From an uncultured Holdemania sp. (GTDB lineage Bacteria; Bacillota_I; Bacilli_A; Erysipelotrichales; Erysipelotrichaceae): 54,588 nucleotides of DNA. Shown here piece after piece: positions 10,233 through 17,795 of this stretch. Both the position numbers and the translations under genes were made by a program. Under the pieces are notes generated by a model, which was given only the letters and a program-made list of their open reading frames with translations, made no database searches and had not been told where the DNA came from. The stretch spans positions 1 to 54,588 of the forward strand of contig CAJFOC010000021.1 in NCBI GenBank assembly GCA_904395815.1, written 5' to 3'. Each line of letters opens with the position of its first letter. Position 1 is the stretch's first letter.

Positions 10233-10679
10233 TTACTGTTCTGCCTCTGTCAGTTCCACCTTTTCCATGACATCGCCGTTTTTCATGGCCAGAACCGCTT
10301 CCAGGTTGCCAGTCACCCGGCCGAACACCGTATGAACGCCATCCAGATGCGGCTGCGGCTGATGACAGATAAAGAACTGACAACAGCCAGTATCCTTCCC
10401 GCGATGGGCCATCGACATCGAACCGGCCAGATGGCGGTGCGGATTGCCGGCGGTTTCGCATGGAATCGTATAACCAAGATCCCCGGTACCGTTGCCGTAA
10501 GGACAGCCGCCCTGGGAAACAAAGCCCGGGATCACCCGATGAAAGGTTTTGCCGTTATAATATCCCTGACGAACCAGCTTCACAAAGTTGGCGACCGTTC
10601 CCGGCGCTTCATCCGGATACAGTTCAAAAGGGATCTGCTGGCCATTGGCCATGGTGATGATGCCATTGATTCGTGTCAT
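10233..10679 (-). CDS. Cyclophilin-type peptidyl-prolyl cis-trans isomerase
   Basis: A 148-residue cytoplasmic cyclophilin that speeds cis-trans isomerisation of Xaa-Pro bonds. Family motifs are [18 protein letters not shown], the catalytic [13 protein letters not shown] (Arg of FHRVI), GSMSMAH, SQFFI-like [15 protein letters not shown], and HTVFGRV. In this copy the usual SQFFI Ser is Cys. The start at 10679 overlaps the stop of the GNAT gene by 4 nt (ATGA) with AGGAGG upstream, so translation is coupled. The 30-codon open extension upstream lies inside the GNAT gene and is not used. Confidence 0.92.
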   Translation of the reverse strand: MTRINGIITMANGQQIPFELYPDEAPGTVANFVKLVRQGYYNGKTFHRVIPGFVSQGGCPYGNGTGDLGYTIPCETAGNPHRHLAGSMSMAHRGKDTGCCQFFICHQPQPHLDGVHTVFGRVTGNLEAVLAMKNGDVMEKVELTEAEQ

Positions 10680-11167
10680 GATTGTTCCTCCTGTTTTTTC
10701 TGATATCGCATGCGGACGATCCTGACCGGCTGGCCATATCGTACCCATTGCTGCGCCCCATCGGCGCAAAACCCCGCTTTTTCATAAAAGCGAACGGCGC
10801 GAAGATTCTGCGGCAGCACCCACAGCACAATCTCTCGGCAGCCCTGCTGCCGCATCTGCCGCAAGGCTTCCTGCATCAGCGCCCGTCCCCAGCCTCTGCC
10901 CTGCGCCTGAGACAACAGATACAGGGCATGGATTTCCCCGCACTGCCGGTTTATTTCAAAGCTGAGAAATCCCCACAGCTGCCGCTGATCCTTCACGACC
11001 AGAAATGTCTGATGTCTCAGAAGACGCAGCCGGCGGCGGCTGTCCTGGGGTGTACGGGTATCCAGAAAAACCTGATCGATCAGTCCGGTGTATGTCTGAT
11101 GCCAGCTTTGGGCATGAATCCAGGCGATCCGGTCAAGATTTTCTTCTTTTCCCTGCCGAATCTGCAT
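10676..11167 (-). CDS. GNAT family N-acetyltransferase
   Basis: A 163-residue acetyl-CoA-dependent acetyltransferase. The acetyl-CoA loop reads [16 protein letters not shown] (Q/RxxGxG/A type) near residue 90, preceded by the beta strand IHALYLL, and the typical [10 protein letters not shown] is near residue 122. The substrate is unknown. It starts 3 bp after the DUF885 gene stop without a clear ribosome binding site of its own, so it probably depends on translation of that gene. Confidence 0.88.
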   Translation of the reverse strand: MQIRQGKEENLDRIAWIHAQSWHQTYTGLIDQVFLDTRTPQDSRRRLRLLRHQTFLVVKDQRQLWGFLSFEINRQCGEIHALYLLSQAQGRGWGRALMQEALRQMRQQGCREIVLWVLPQNLRAVRFYEKAGFCADGAQQWVRYGQPVRIVRMRYQKKQEEQS

Positions 11168-11170
11168 CGT

Positions 11171-12979
11171 TTATTTGTTTTGCGCCTGCTCGATCCAGGC
11201 GTCAACATCCTGTTCCACCAGATCGAACGGACGTGCTCCGTTGTCCAGAATGACCGTATAGAATTCTTTCATGTCCAGACTGCTGCCCAGCGCTTCCTGC
11301 GCCTTTTCCCGCAGCCGGTTCATCTGCAGATAGCCTACCCCATACGGCAAAAGTACTCCCGGATTGTCCACGCATTGCTGATAGACGTCAGCGGCGGCGG
11401 AATCGGCGCCATAGTTGGCCAGGTATTCTTCCAGCTCGCTCAGCGACCAGCCCAGGCCATTGACCGCCACATCCGCCAGGCAGCTCAGATAATAGCCGTA
11501 AATCGCGTTCAGCTGACAGAATTCAATCAGCCGCTGATCCTCAGTGCCGGCCCACCGGTACGATTCCAGCTCCATCATCTTGGCCCAGCCCTCGCTGTAG
11601 GCAATTTCCGAAAGCACGCTGCGAATCGGCGACGGATGGGTAGCCGCGTAATAATTGTGCTGATACAGATGGCCCGGGAATCCCTCGTGAGCCAGCGTAG
11701 TGAACATCGTCTCCTGATTGCCGTTCATTGTTTGTTCGTTGACCTTGATCACATTGTCCGTCGGCACATCCATCGGCGGAACCAGATAGTAAGCCAGCGT
11801 ATTTTCATCCACGACCGACGGATCCAGCACATCCACGGTGTAAGTGACCGATTCGATCTGCGGAACAACCTGTGTCATATTCTGTTCATGCAGCTGCAGA
11901 ATCTCTTCAATCGATCCCTGCGGGAAGCTGAGCTCTTCGTATTTGTCTGCCAGCTGCGGATCCTGCTGCATCAGCACAAACACCCGCTGCAATACCGCAA
12001 TCAGCTCCTCTTCCAGCGCGGCGGCCAGCTCCGGGATCGTCATGTCCGTACCGCTTTGCGACTGCATCAGCCGCTGGTAAGCCGCTTCTCCTGCCGGCCC
12101 GTAAGCCGCCATGCCGCCTTCTGTCTGAGCGGTTCCCTGATAGGACTGCAGCGTCTGCGCCACTTCCTCATAAGCCGGAAGAATCTGCTGCAGCATGATC
12201 TGACGGTTGCGCTGACCAAACTGCTGCCGCTGATCCTCGCTCAGCTCGTCGATCTCGTTCAGCTTTTCATCAAAATTCAGAATCAGCGTGTTGTCTTCCG
12301 TTTTGGCGGTGAAGTCGCGGATTTCCTCTATCGCGCTGTCCAGCGTCGCATCCTGCATGAAAATACCGCTTTCCGCCTGCAGCGCAGTATAGGCCAGCGC
12401 CTCATCCAGATACCGCGGCACATCCGCCAGAAGCGTCAGATAGTCTTCCACATCCTGCGCTGTCTGCAGCCGGAATTCCAGAAAATTCTGATTCAGCGCC
12501 GCGATCAGCCCCTGCGCCGGTTCAAAGAGAAACTGAAACTGCCAGTCCTGAGCGCTGTCCAGCGTCTGCTGCAGCGACCGCTGCAGCAGCGTATAATCCA
12601 TCTGCTGCGAAGCGCTCAGCTGCCCGATATCAAAACCGGAAAGTTCGTCAAGCCAGGTCTGTGCCTGCTGCAGATCTTCCTCATCCTGCTGCCGGGAAAT
12701 TTCTCCCAGCGTCATCATCCCTTCGCTCACTTCGATGCCAAACGCTTCCGGGTCTACCAGGTTGAAATGCAGCGTCATTCCATCGCTGACCAGCAATTGC
12801 CGGGTGATCTCCAGCATCAATGCGTCAAAATCAGCCTGAACTTCCGTACTGGCTGCCGGCTCATCGGAAACTTGTGGTGAAGGGGATGGGGATGAAGGAC
12901 TTGCGGCACATCCGCCGGCTGAGATCAGCAGCATCAGCGCCAGGAACAGACTAAATCCTCGTTGCATCAGTTCTTTCAT
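11171..12979 (-). CDS. DUF885 family lipoprotein (putative metallopeptidase)
   Basis: A secreted lipoprotein of 602 residues. The signal peptide ends at the lipobox SAGGC (Cys24), followed by a Ser/Pro-rich linker. The rest is the alpha-helical DUF885 domain with the zinc-peptidase-like motif HEGFPGHLYQH near residue 410 (HExxH variant seen in the family) and a downstream Glu-rich segment EIAYSEGWAKMMELES that fits the third ligand. Family members are annotated as carboxypeptidase-like; the substrate is not evident. First gene of a three-gene operon with a strong promoter at 13093-13122. AGGAGG precedes the ATG. Confidence 0.85.
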   Translation of the reverse strand: MKELMQRGFSLFLALMLLISAGGCAASPSSPSPSPQVSDEPAASTEVQADFDALMLEITRQLLVSDGMTLHFNLVDPEAFGIEVSEGMMTLGEISRQQDEEDLQQAQTWLDELSGFDIGQLSASQQMDYTLLQRSLQQTLDSAQDWQFQFLFEPAQGLIAALNQNFLEFRLQTAQDVEDYLTLLADVPRYLDEALAYTALQAESGIFMQDATLDSAIEEIRDFTAKTEDNTLILNFDEKLNEIDELSEDQRQQFGQRNRQIMLQQILPAYEEVAQTLQSYQGTAQTEGGMAAYGPAGEAAYQRLMQSQSGTDMTIPELAAALEEELIAVLQRVFVLMQQDPQLADKYEELSFPQGSIEEILQLHEQNMTQVVPQIESVTYTVDVLDPSVVDENTLAYYLVPPMDVPTDNVIKVNEQTMNGNQETMFTTLAHEGFPGHLYQHNYYAATHPSPIRSVLSEIAYSEGWAKMMELESYRWAGTEDQRLIEFCQLNAIYGYYLSCLADVAVNGLGWSLSELEEYLANYGADSAAADVYQQCVDNPGVLLPYGVGYLQMNRLREKAQEALGSSLDMKEFYTVILDNGARPFDLVEQDVDAWIEQAQNK

Positions 12980-13092
12980 AACTCCTCCTGTGGGATGCCC
13001 GCGGCATCATCGTTAGTGTATCCTGTCCCGCCGGGCTTCATACCCGGATCCGGCCGGCTGACCTGCAGTTCAGACAGCGGATCTCTGATTTC

Positions 13093-13122
13093 AGTGTACA
13101 CAAGGACCTCGGCCCTTGTCAA
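13093..13122 (-). promoter_or_regulatory. Promoter of the DUF885 operon with internal inverted repeat
   Basis: On the minus strand TTGACA (13117-13122), an 18-nt spacer and TACACT (13093-13098). The spacer holds the inverted repeat ACAAGG/CCTTGT, placed where a repressor could block polymerase. Confidence 0.7.
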
Positions 13123-13129
13123 CGCGCAA

Positions 13130-13174
13130 CAACAGCCGCTCCCTTCTGCCCTGGCAGCAGAAATCAGCGGCTGT
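13130..13174. repeat. Inverted repeat in intergenic region
   Basis: A perfect 10-bp inverted repeat AACAGCCGCT/AGCGGCTGTT with a smaller hairpin (TTCTGC/GCAG) in the loop. It lies after the DUF308 gene and may be its terminator, though neither side has a proper T-run. Confidence 0.45.
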
Positions 13175-13245
13175 TCCCTTGAAATATCAGACAAAGTTCT
13201 TTTCCATCAGTCCCTGAAGTCCTGCCGCTTTTCCCAGCGCGAAGA

Positions 13246-13833
13246 CTACAGGCTGACAAACGACAGCATCTCCGCCAGCAAGGCGATCCCGCCGATCACA
13301 CAATACAGTCCGATCAGCATCGTCGCCACCGATGTCAGCAACAGCGGACTGACCAGAAAGCCGATGCCGACGATCAGAGTCAGCACCCCGGCCAGAACCG
13401 AAGCCTGTCCGCCGCTGACACGAAAATAATTCAGTTTGGCGGCAAAATCCATTTTGTGTACGCCGATCAGGCAAAGCATCAATCCCAGGATCACCGCCAA
13501 TAACGTCATGATCGTCTGCGTGTCCATCATCAGAAGCAGCACCGCGATCAATAGATTTCCCACACCGCGGGCGATGGTAAAGCTCTGACGAAACAGCGCG
13601 GTCGTCGTAAAATAATCGATCACTTCCAGAATTCCGGTCAGTCCGAGCACCATGGCAATGCCCCGTTCAACCCAGGTGACCACCGACTGCGGGCAGATCA
13701 TCAGCGCGATGCCCAGCACAATCAGACAGACGGCCAGCACGATTCCGCCCCGGCGGACTGCTTTCAGCTTGCGGTTCACCCTGTTCTGCATTTCATAAAA
13801 ACTTTCCTGTGAACCTGAATCATAGAAAAACAT
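13246..13833 (-). CDS. DUF308/HdeD-like membrane protein
   Basis: A 195-residue integral membrane protein with about six hydrophobic segments from residue 30 to the C-terminus, in the paired-helix pattern of the DUF308 (HdeD-like) family (LGLTGILEVIDYF, LGLMLCLIGVHKMDF, IGLYCVIGGIALL). The repeated short glycine-rich hairpins suggest internal duplication. Family function is not settled beyond an acid-stress link for E. coli HdeD. GGGGG lies 7 nt before the ATG, and the promoter sits in the end of the upstream HAD gene. Confidence 0.8.
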   Translation of the reverse strand: MFFYDSGSQESFYEMQNRVNRKLKAVRRGGIVLAVCLIVLGIALMICPQSVVTWVERGIAMVLGLTGILEVIDYFTTTALFRQSFTIARGVGNLLIAVLLLMMDTQTIMTLLAVILGLMLCLIGVHKMDFAAKLNYFRVSGGQASVLAGVLTLIVGIGFLVSPLLLTSVATMLIGLYCVIGGIALLAEMLSFVSL

Positions 13834-13868
13834 CCGGATTCCCCCTTCATCATACGTTGTCTTTTTTA

Positions 13869-13897
13869 ATTATTGTTCCAATTCCGAGTCATGTCAA
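13869..13897 (-). promoter_or_regulatory. Promoter of the DUF308 gene
   Basis: Minus-strand TTGACA (13892-13897), 17-nt spacer, AATAAT (13869-13874). The -35 box overlaps the last codons of the preceding HAD gene. Confidence 0.7.
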
Positions 13898-14725
13898 CCG
13901 TTTCCCTCCGCTTTCAGCAGCCATTCCCTCCGCTTTCAGCAGCCGTTCGATCAGCACCGCCACTCCCTGTTGCGAACAGCTGGGCAACACCGGCCAGCCG
14001 CAGGCTTTCAACGAGTCTGAAGCGTTGGCGACAAGATAAGGATGACCAGCAATTTCCAGCATGCTGCGGTCGTTATCGCTGTCGCCGACAGCCAGGATGT
14101 CCGCCAGCGTCCAGCCTTCCCTTTCCGCCAGAAACCGCAATCCTTCCGCTTTGGTCTGATGCACATCGTGAATTTCCAGCAAATCTTCACCGGTACGAAC
14201 CCAGTGAAGCCCCGAAGGCAGCGGCAGCGTTTCCAGCTGCCGCTGCAGCTCTGTCTGCCGCTTTCCGACAAACAGCAGCAGCTTGATCACTGACGCAAAA
14301 TCGATCTCTTCTCCCTGCACTACCGGCGGATCCTGCAGACTCTGAAGAAAAGCCAGCTGCCGGTCGGGGGCCGGGATCGGGCAAGAAAGCTGAATCCGGT
14401 TGGACTGATAAAGATAGACCGGCAAGCCGAACGGGGTCAGCAGGCGCAGGCATTCCCGACTGCGCCGACCCACCTGAGCCAATACCTCGCATTGCTGCGT
14501 CGCAATGTTCACCACTACCCCGCCATTGGAGGCAAGATGCCAGCCATGGGTACGCTGCAGCTGACAAGTCAGCTGGCGAAAGGCGCAGGGGCTTTTGCCG
14601 CTGGCCAATACCAGCTCATGCCCCGCCCGCAGCCAGCGGCGCAGTGCCTGTTCGCTGCGCTGTCCCAGCGCGTGAAACGGTTCGATCAGCGTGTTGTCAA
14701 TATCCAGTACCAGTACTTTTTTCAT
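13889..14725 (-). CDS. Cof-type HAD-IIB hydrolase
   Basis: A 278-residue HAD phosphatase of the IIB (Cof) class. Motif I is DIDNTLIEP, with Asn in place of the usual Gly but both Asp present; motif II is LASGKSPCAF near residue 40; the cap domain is central; and the end has the IIB signature KAEGLRFLAEREGW...DILAVGDSDNDRSMLEIAG. Substrate is likely a sugar phosphate or flavin phosphate by family habit, but unproven. The last 15 residues are altered by a 22-bp tandem duplication (13901-13944) that shifts the frame. The next gene downstream has its promoter inside this gene. Confidence 0.85.
   Translation of the reverse strand: MKKVLVLDIDNTLIEPFHALGQRSEQALRRWLRAGHELVLASGKSPCAFRQLTCQLQRTHGWHLASNGGVVVNIATQQCEVLAQVGRRSRECLRLLTPFGLPVYLYQSNRIQLSCPIPAPDRQLAFLQSLQDPPVVQGEEIDFASVIKLLLFVGKRQTELQRQLETLPLPSGLHWVRTGEDLLEIHDVHQTKAEGLRFLAEREGWTLADILAVGDSDNDRSMLEIAGHPYLVANASDSLKACGWPVLPSCSQQGVAVLIERLLKAEGMAAESGGKRLT
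13901..13944. repeat. 22-bp tandem duplication at the 3' end of the HAD gene
   Basis: Two adjacent copies, 13901-13922 and 13923-13944, match at 21 of 22 bases. Because 22 is not a multiple of three, the second copy is read in another frame. Without it the protein would end ...KAEGNG. Confidence 0.8.
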
Positions 14726-14800
14726 CGTCGTTCCCTCATGGAAATATTGTATCGTTTTCCCCCTCTTTATGCTACACTAAAAAAAACGGAACGGAAAACG

Positions 14801-14820
14801 GAAGCGGTCATGACCGCTTC
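14801..14820. repeat. Perfect 20-bp palindrome upstream of rlmA
   Basis: GAAGCGGTCATGACCGCTTC reads the same on both strands and lies 40 bp before the rlmA start, following an A-rich stretch and followed by TGTTT. It could be an operator or the stem of a weak terminator for transcription entering from either side. Confidence 0.6.
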
Positions 14821-14859
14821 TGTTTCCCATCCGGATGATTGTGAAAAAAGGAGGAACCT

Positions 14860-15654
14860 ATGATTTCCTTTCGCTGTCCTGTCTGTTTTGCCGCGCTGAA
14901 ACAAAACGGCCATTCGCTGCGGTGTGAAAAGGGACATACATTCGATCTGGCCCGCAGCGGCTATGTCAACCTGATCCGTTCTCAGAAAAAGAATCATGGC
15001 GACGACCCGGAGATGGTCCGGGCCCGCAGCCGGTTTCTGGATGCCGGGTATTATCAGCCGCTGAAGCGTCAGCTGATCCAAATGATCCGCGCGCGCCAGC
15101 CGCGTTCCCTGCTGGACAGCGGATGCGGCGAAGGCTATTATACCGAGCTGTGCGAGTCGCTGCCGCAGTGCGACTGTCTGGGAGTGGATCTGTCGCGGCA
15201 GGCGTTAAAAACCGCCGGCCGGCGATGCCCGCACGTTCGGTTTGCCGCCGCTTCCGTTTTCGCTTTGCCGCTGCCCTCAGACTGTCTGGATCTGATCTGG
15301 TCCTGTTTCGCTCCGCTGGCGCTGGATGAAAATGCCCGTGTCCTGCGGCATCAGGGAGAGTTGATCGTCATCGGGCCGGGACGGGATCATCTGATGGGGC
15401 TGAAGGAAATACTCTATTCCTCACCTTATCCCAATCCGCCTGCCATTTTCGATCATCCCCGCTTTCAGATCGTCGATACCGCCCAGCTGCGCTATGACAT
15501 TCACCTGGAAGGAGCGCAGGCGATCCACGATCTGTTCATGATGACTCCCTATTACTACAAAACTTCGCTGCAGGACAAACAGAAGCTGCTGCAGCGCACG
15601 TCGCTGAGCACGCCGGTTCACTTTCAGTTTACCGTGCTGAAAAAACAGGACTGA
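14860..15654 (+). CDS. rlmA: 23S rRNA (guanine-N1)-methyltransferase RlmA
   Basis: SAM-dependent methyltransferase of 264 residues that modifies G745 or G748 in 23S rRNA hairpin 35. The N-terminal zinc finger is visible as CPVC...C...H (Cys6, Cys9, then RCEKGHTFD), followed by the family block SGYVNL. The Rossmann SAM motif LLDSGCGEGYYTE is near residue 85, and DLIWSCFAPL near 147 is typical. Gram-positive members usually methylate G748 (the TlrB/RlmA-II type) and can affect tylosin response, but which guanine is used here cannot be told. AAGGAGG precedes the ATG. Confidence 0.92.
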   Translation: MISFRCPVCFAALKQNGHSLRCEKGHTFDLARSGYVNLIRSQKKNHGDDPEMVRARSRFLDAGYYQPLKRQLIQMIRARQPRSLLDSGCGEGYYTELCESLPQCDCLGVDLSRQALKTAGRRCPHVRFAAASVFALPLPSDCLDLIWSCFAPLALDENARVLRHQGELIVIGPGRDHLMGLKEILYSSPYPNPPAIFDHPRFQIVDTAQLRYDIHLEGAQAIHDLFMMTPYYYKTSLQDKQKLLQRTSLSTPVHFQFTVLKKQD

Positions 15655-15687
15655 TCTGAAAATACCGGCAGCGACGATGAGTTGATA

Positions 15688-15703
15688 ATCTTGTATACAA
15701 GAT
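15688..15703. promoter_or_regulatory. GntR-like palindromic operator
   Basis: ATCTTGTATACAAGAT is a perfect 16-bp palindrome ending one base before the -35 box of the GH88 gene. The core TTGTATACAA resembles operators bound by FadR-subfamily GntR regulators, which often control uronate and sugar-acid genes. The regulator itself is not in the window. Confidence 0.65.
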
Positions 15704-15704
15704 G

Positions 15705-15733
15705 TTGAACTTCGGAAACAATCTTGCTACAAT
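15705..15733 (+). promoter_or_regulatory. Promoter of the GH88 gene
   Basis: TTGAAC (15705-15710), a 17-nt spacer and TACAAT (15728-15733), directly behind the palindromic operator. Confidence 0.8.
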
Positions 15734-15756
15734 AGCGGTAAAGAGAGGTGGACCCC

Positions 15757-16920
15757 ATGGAACTGACCCGATATCCTGAACTGACTGACGCCGAACTGAC
15801 AACGGCCATGAATCATGCCGTGCAGCAGGTGCGCTGCGGTTTGCAGGATTATACCGACAACATGAAATATCCCAACAGCGTCAACAATTTCTATCCGCTG
15901 ATGGACAACACCGAATGGACCAACGGCTTCTGGACCGGCGAGGTCTGGCTGGCGTATGAGGCAACTGGCGAGGAATGCTTCAAACAGACCGGGCTGAAGC
16001 ATGTCGACAGCTTTCTGGACCGCGTCAACCGCAACATCGTCCTCGATCATCACGATCTGGGCTTTCTCTATTCCCCTTCCTGTGTGGCGGCCTACAAACT
16101 GCTGAAGGATGAAAAGGCAAAGGAAGCCGCGCTGAAAGCGGCGGACAAGCTGATCACCCGCTTCCAGGAAAAGGGCGGCTTCATTCAGGCCTGGGGCCCG
16201 CTGGGCGCCAAAGACAATTACCGGCTGATCATCGACTGTCTGCTGAATCTGCCGTTACTGTACTGGGCCAGCGAAACCAGCGGGGATCCGAAATACCGGG
16301 ATATCGCGCTCCGTCACATTCATACCGCGCTGAGCGTCGTTATCCGGCCGGACTATTCCACTTACCACACGTATTTCTTTGATCCGCAGACCGGACTTCC
16401 GACCCACGGCGTATCCCATCAGGGCAACCGCAACGAATCCGCCTGGGCTCGCGGTCAGGCCTGGGGCGTCTATGGTCTGGCGATCAGCTACAAGTATACC
16501 CGCGATCCGCAGTATCTTGAGCTGTTCCGCCATGTCACCGCTTATTTCATCGATCATCTGCCTTCCGACCTGATCCCTTACTGGGACTTCGATTTCAGCG
16601 ACGGCAGCGATGAACCGCGGGATTCTTCAGCCAGCGCCATCGCGATCTGCGGTATGCTGGAAATGGCCAAGCATGTGGACGAAGAAGAAGCGCGTCAGCT
16701 GATCCGCGACAGCCGGATTCTGATGAAAGCGCTGGTTGACCGCTGCGCTGTCAGCGATCCGGCATGCTCCAACGGACAGCTGCTGCACAGCACCTATTGC
16801 CGCAGCACGCCGACCAACGGCTGTCGTGAACATGGCGTCGATGAATGCTGCGCCTGGGGCGATTATTTCTATTTTGAAGCGTTAACCCGTCTGAGCAAGG
16901 ACTGGGAGATGTACTGGTAA
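15757..16920 (+). CDS. Glycoside hydrolase family 88 (unsaturated glucuronyl hydrolase)
   Basis: Cytoplasmic enzyme of about 387 residues that removes the 4,5-unsaturated uronic acid left on oligosaccharides by polysaccharide lyases (glycosaminoglycans, pectins). GH88 landmarks are EWTNGFWTGEVWLAYEATGE near residue 45, HHDLGFLYSPS (the catalytic region with Asp) near 90, IIDCLLNLPLLYWA (second Asp) near 150, HQGNRNESAWARGQAW near 225, and the conserved C-terminal ECCAWGDYFYFEAL. GTG 15748 is in frame, but AGGTGG lies 5 nt before ATG 15757. Transcribed alone between its own promoter and terminator. It has no lyase or sugar transporter beside it. Confidence 0.93.
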   Translation: MELTRYPELTDAELTTAMNHAVQQVRCGLQDYTDNMKYPNSVNNFYPLMDNTEWTNGFWTGEVWLAYEATGEECFKQTGLKHVDSFLDRVNRNIVLDHHDLGFLYSPSCVAAYKLLKDEKAKEAALKAADKLITRFQEKGGFIQAWGPLGAKDNYRLIIDCLLNLPLLYWASETSGDPKYRDIALRHIHTALSVVIRPDYSTYHTYFFDPQTGLPTHGVSHQGNRNESAWARGQAWGVYGLAISYKYTRDPQYLELFRHVTAYFIDHLPSDLIPYWDFDFSDGSDEPRDSSASAIAICGMLEMAKHVDEEEARQLIRDSRILMKALVDRCAVSDPACSNGQLLHSTYCRSTPTNGCREHGVDECCAWGDYFYFEALTRLSKDWEMYW

Positions 16921-16951
16921 AAACAACGCGGCGGCTGCCGCGTTGTTTTTG
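16921..16951 (+). terminator. Terminator of the GH88 gene
   Basis: Stem CAACGCGGC/GCCGCGTTG with a GGCT loop followed by TTTTTG, immediately after the stop codon. Confidence 0.9.
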
Positions 16952-16986
16952 TCGATTCACCGAACTTATGAAACAGGAGATCTTCC

Positions 16987-17748
16987 ATGAACGAACATCT
17001 TTTCTCCCGTCGCCAGCACCTCTATCATCAATCCCGGCCAGGCTATCCGGCAGCTCTGTTTGAAGCGCTGAAAGCCCGGGCTCTTGTCCATCCGCAGATG
17101 CGGGCCGCAGAATTCGGCTGTGGAACCGGCATCTTTACCCGTCAGCTCAGCTGCTGCGTAAAAGAGGTAGCGGCGATGGATCCCAACCCGGATATGCTTG
17201 AAAAAGCCCGGGTTTCCCTTCGTGACTGCGCTCATGTCACACTGCTGCCCGGCAGTGGCGAACATTGCCCGCTGCCGGATCACTGGGCTGACTGCGCCTT
17301 TGCCGCACAGGCGTTTCACTGGTTTGACCGCCGCCAGTTCAAGATCGAATGCCGCCGCATTCTCAAACCCAAAGCGCCGTTAATTCTGATCTGGAACCAG
17401 CGCGATCCCCGCTCCGTCCTCATCCAACGCAACGAAGCGCTCAATCGGGATTGCTGCCCACAATTTAAAGGCTTTTCCAACGGACTGAATCTCGATGATC
17501 CGACGGTATTCCGCGATCTGTTCGATCATGCTTGTCCGCCGCTGATCTTCGATCATCCTCAGCGGATGGATCGCGATACGTTCCTGCAGCGCAATCTTTC
17601 CTCTTCCTTCGCTCCCCATCCGCATGATCCGGCCGCGGCTCGATATCTTGCCGGTCTCAATGAGCTGTTTGACACATACAGTCACGACGGCTTTCTGATC
17701 TATCCGTATCGAACACTCTGCATTATCGGCAATCTGCAAACCGAATAA
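16987..17748 (+). CDS. Class I SAM-dependent methyltransferase
   Basis: A 253-residue methyltransferase of the Methyltransf_11 type. Motif I is AAEFGCGTGIFTRQL near residue 40, motif II AAMDPNPDMLEKAR, and the FAAQAFHWFDRRQFKIECRR segment near residue 105 is the helix-strand pattern of small-molecule methyltransferases related to trans-aconitate/ubiquinone-type enzymes. The methyl acceptor is unknown. An ACAGGAG site lies upstream. It ends at the terminator at 17760-17792. Confidence 0.88.
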   Translation: MNEHLFSRRQHLYHQSRPGYPAALFEALKARALVHPQMRAAEFGCGTGIFTRQLSCCVKEVAAMDPNPDMLEKARVSLRDCAHVTLLPGSGEHCPLPDHWADCAFAAQAFHWFDRRQFKIECRRILKPKAPLILIWNQRDPRSVLIQRNEALNRDCCPQFKGFSNGLNLDDPTVFRDLFDHACPPLIFDHPQRMDRDTFLQRNLSSSFAPHPHDPAAARYLAGLNELFDTYSHDGFLIYPYRTLCIIGNLQTE

Positions 17749-17759
17749 ACGAAAGCCTT

Positions 17760-17792
17760 ACTGAACCTGAACTGCCAGGTTCAGTTTTTTTT
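17760..17792 (+). terminator. Rho-independent terminator
   Basis: Stem ACTGAACCTG/CAGGTTCAGT with a 6-nt loop and eight T, on the plus strand after the methyltransferase gene. Confidence 0.9.
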
Positions 17793-17795
17793 GCT

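Noticed and set aside
9003-10703. A 566-codon open frame on the plus strand
   Set aside because: Antisense to the 52-aa gene, YitT and cyclophilin genes, all of which have motifs and ribosome binding sites on the minus strand; it also crosses two terminators.
10682-12880. A 732-codon open frame on the plus strand
   Set aside because: Antisense to the GNAT and DUF885 genes; no domain pattern.
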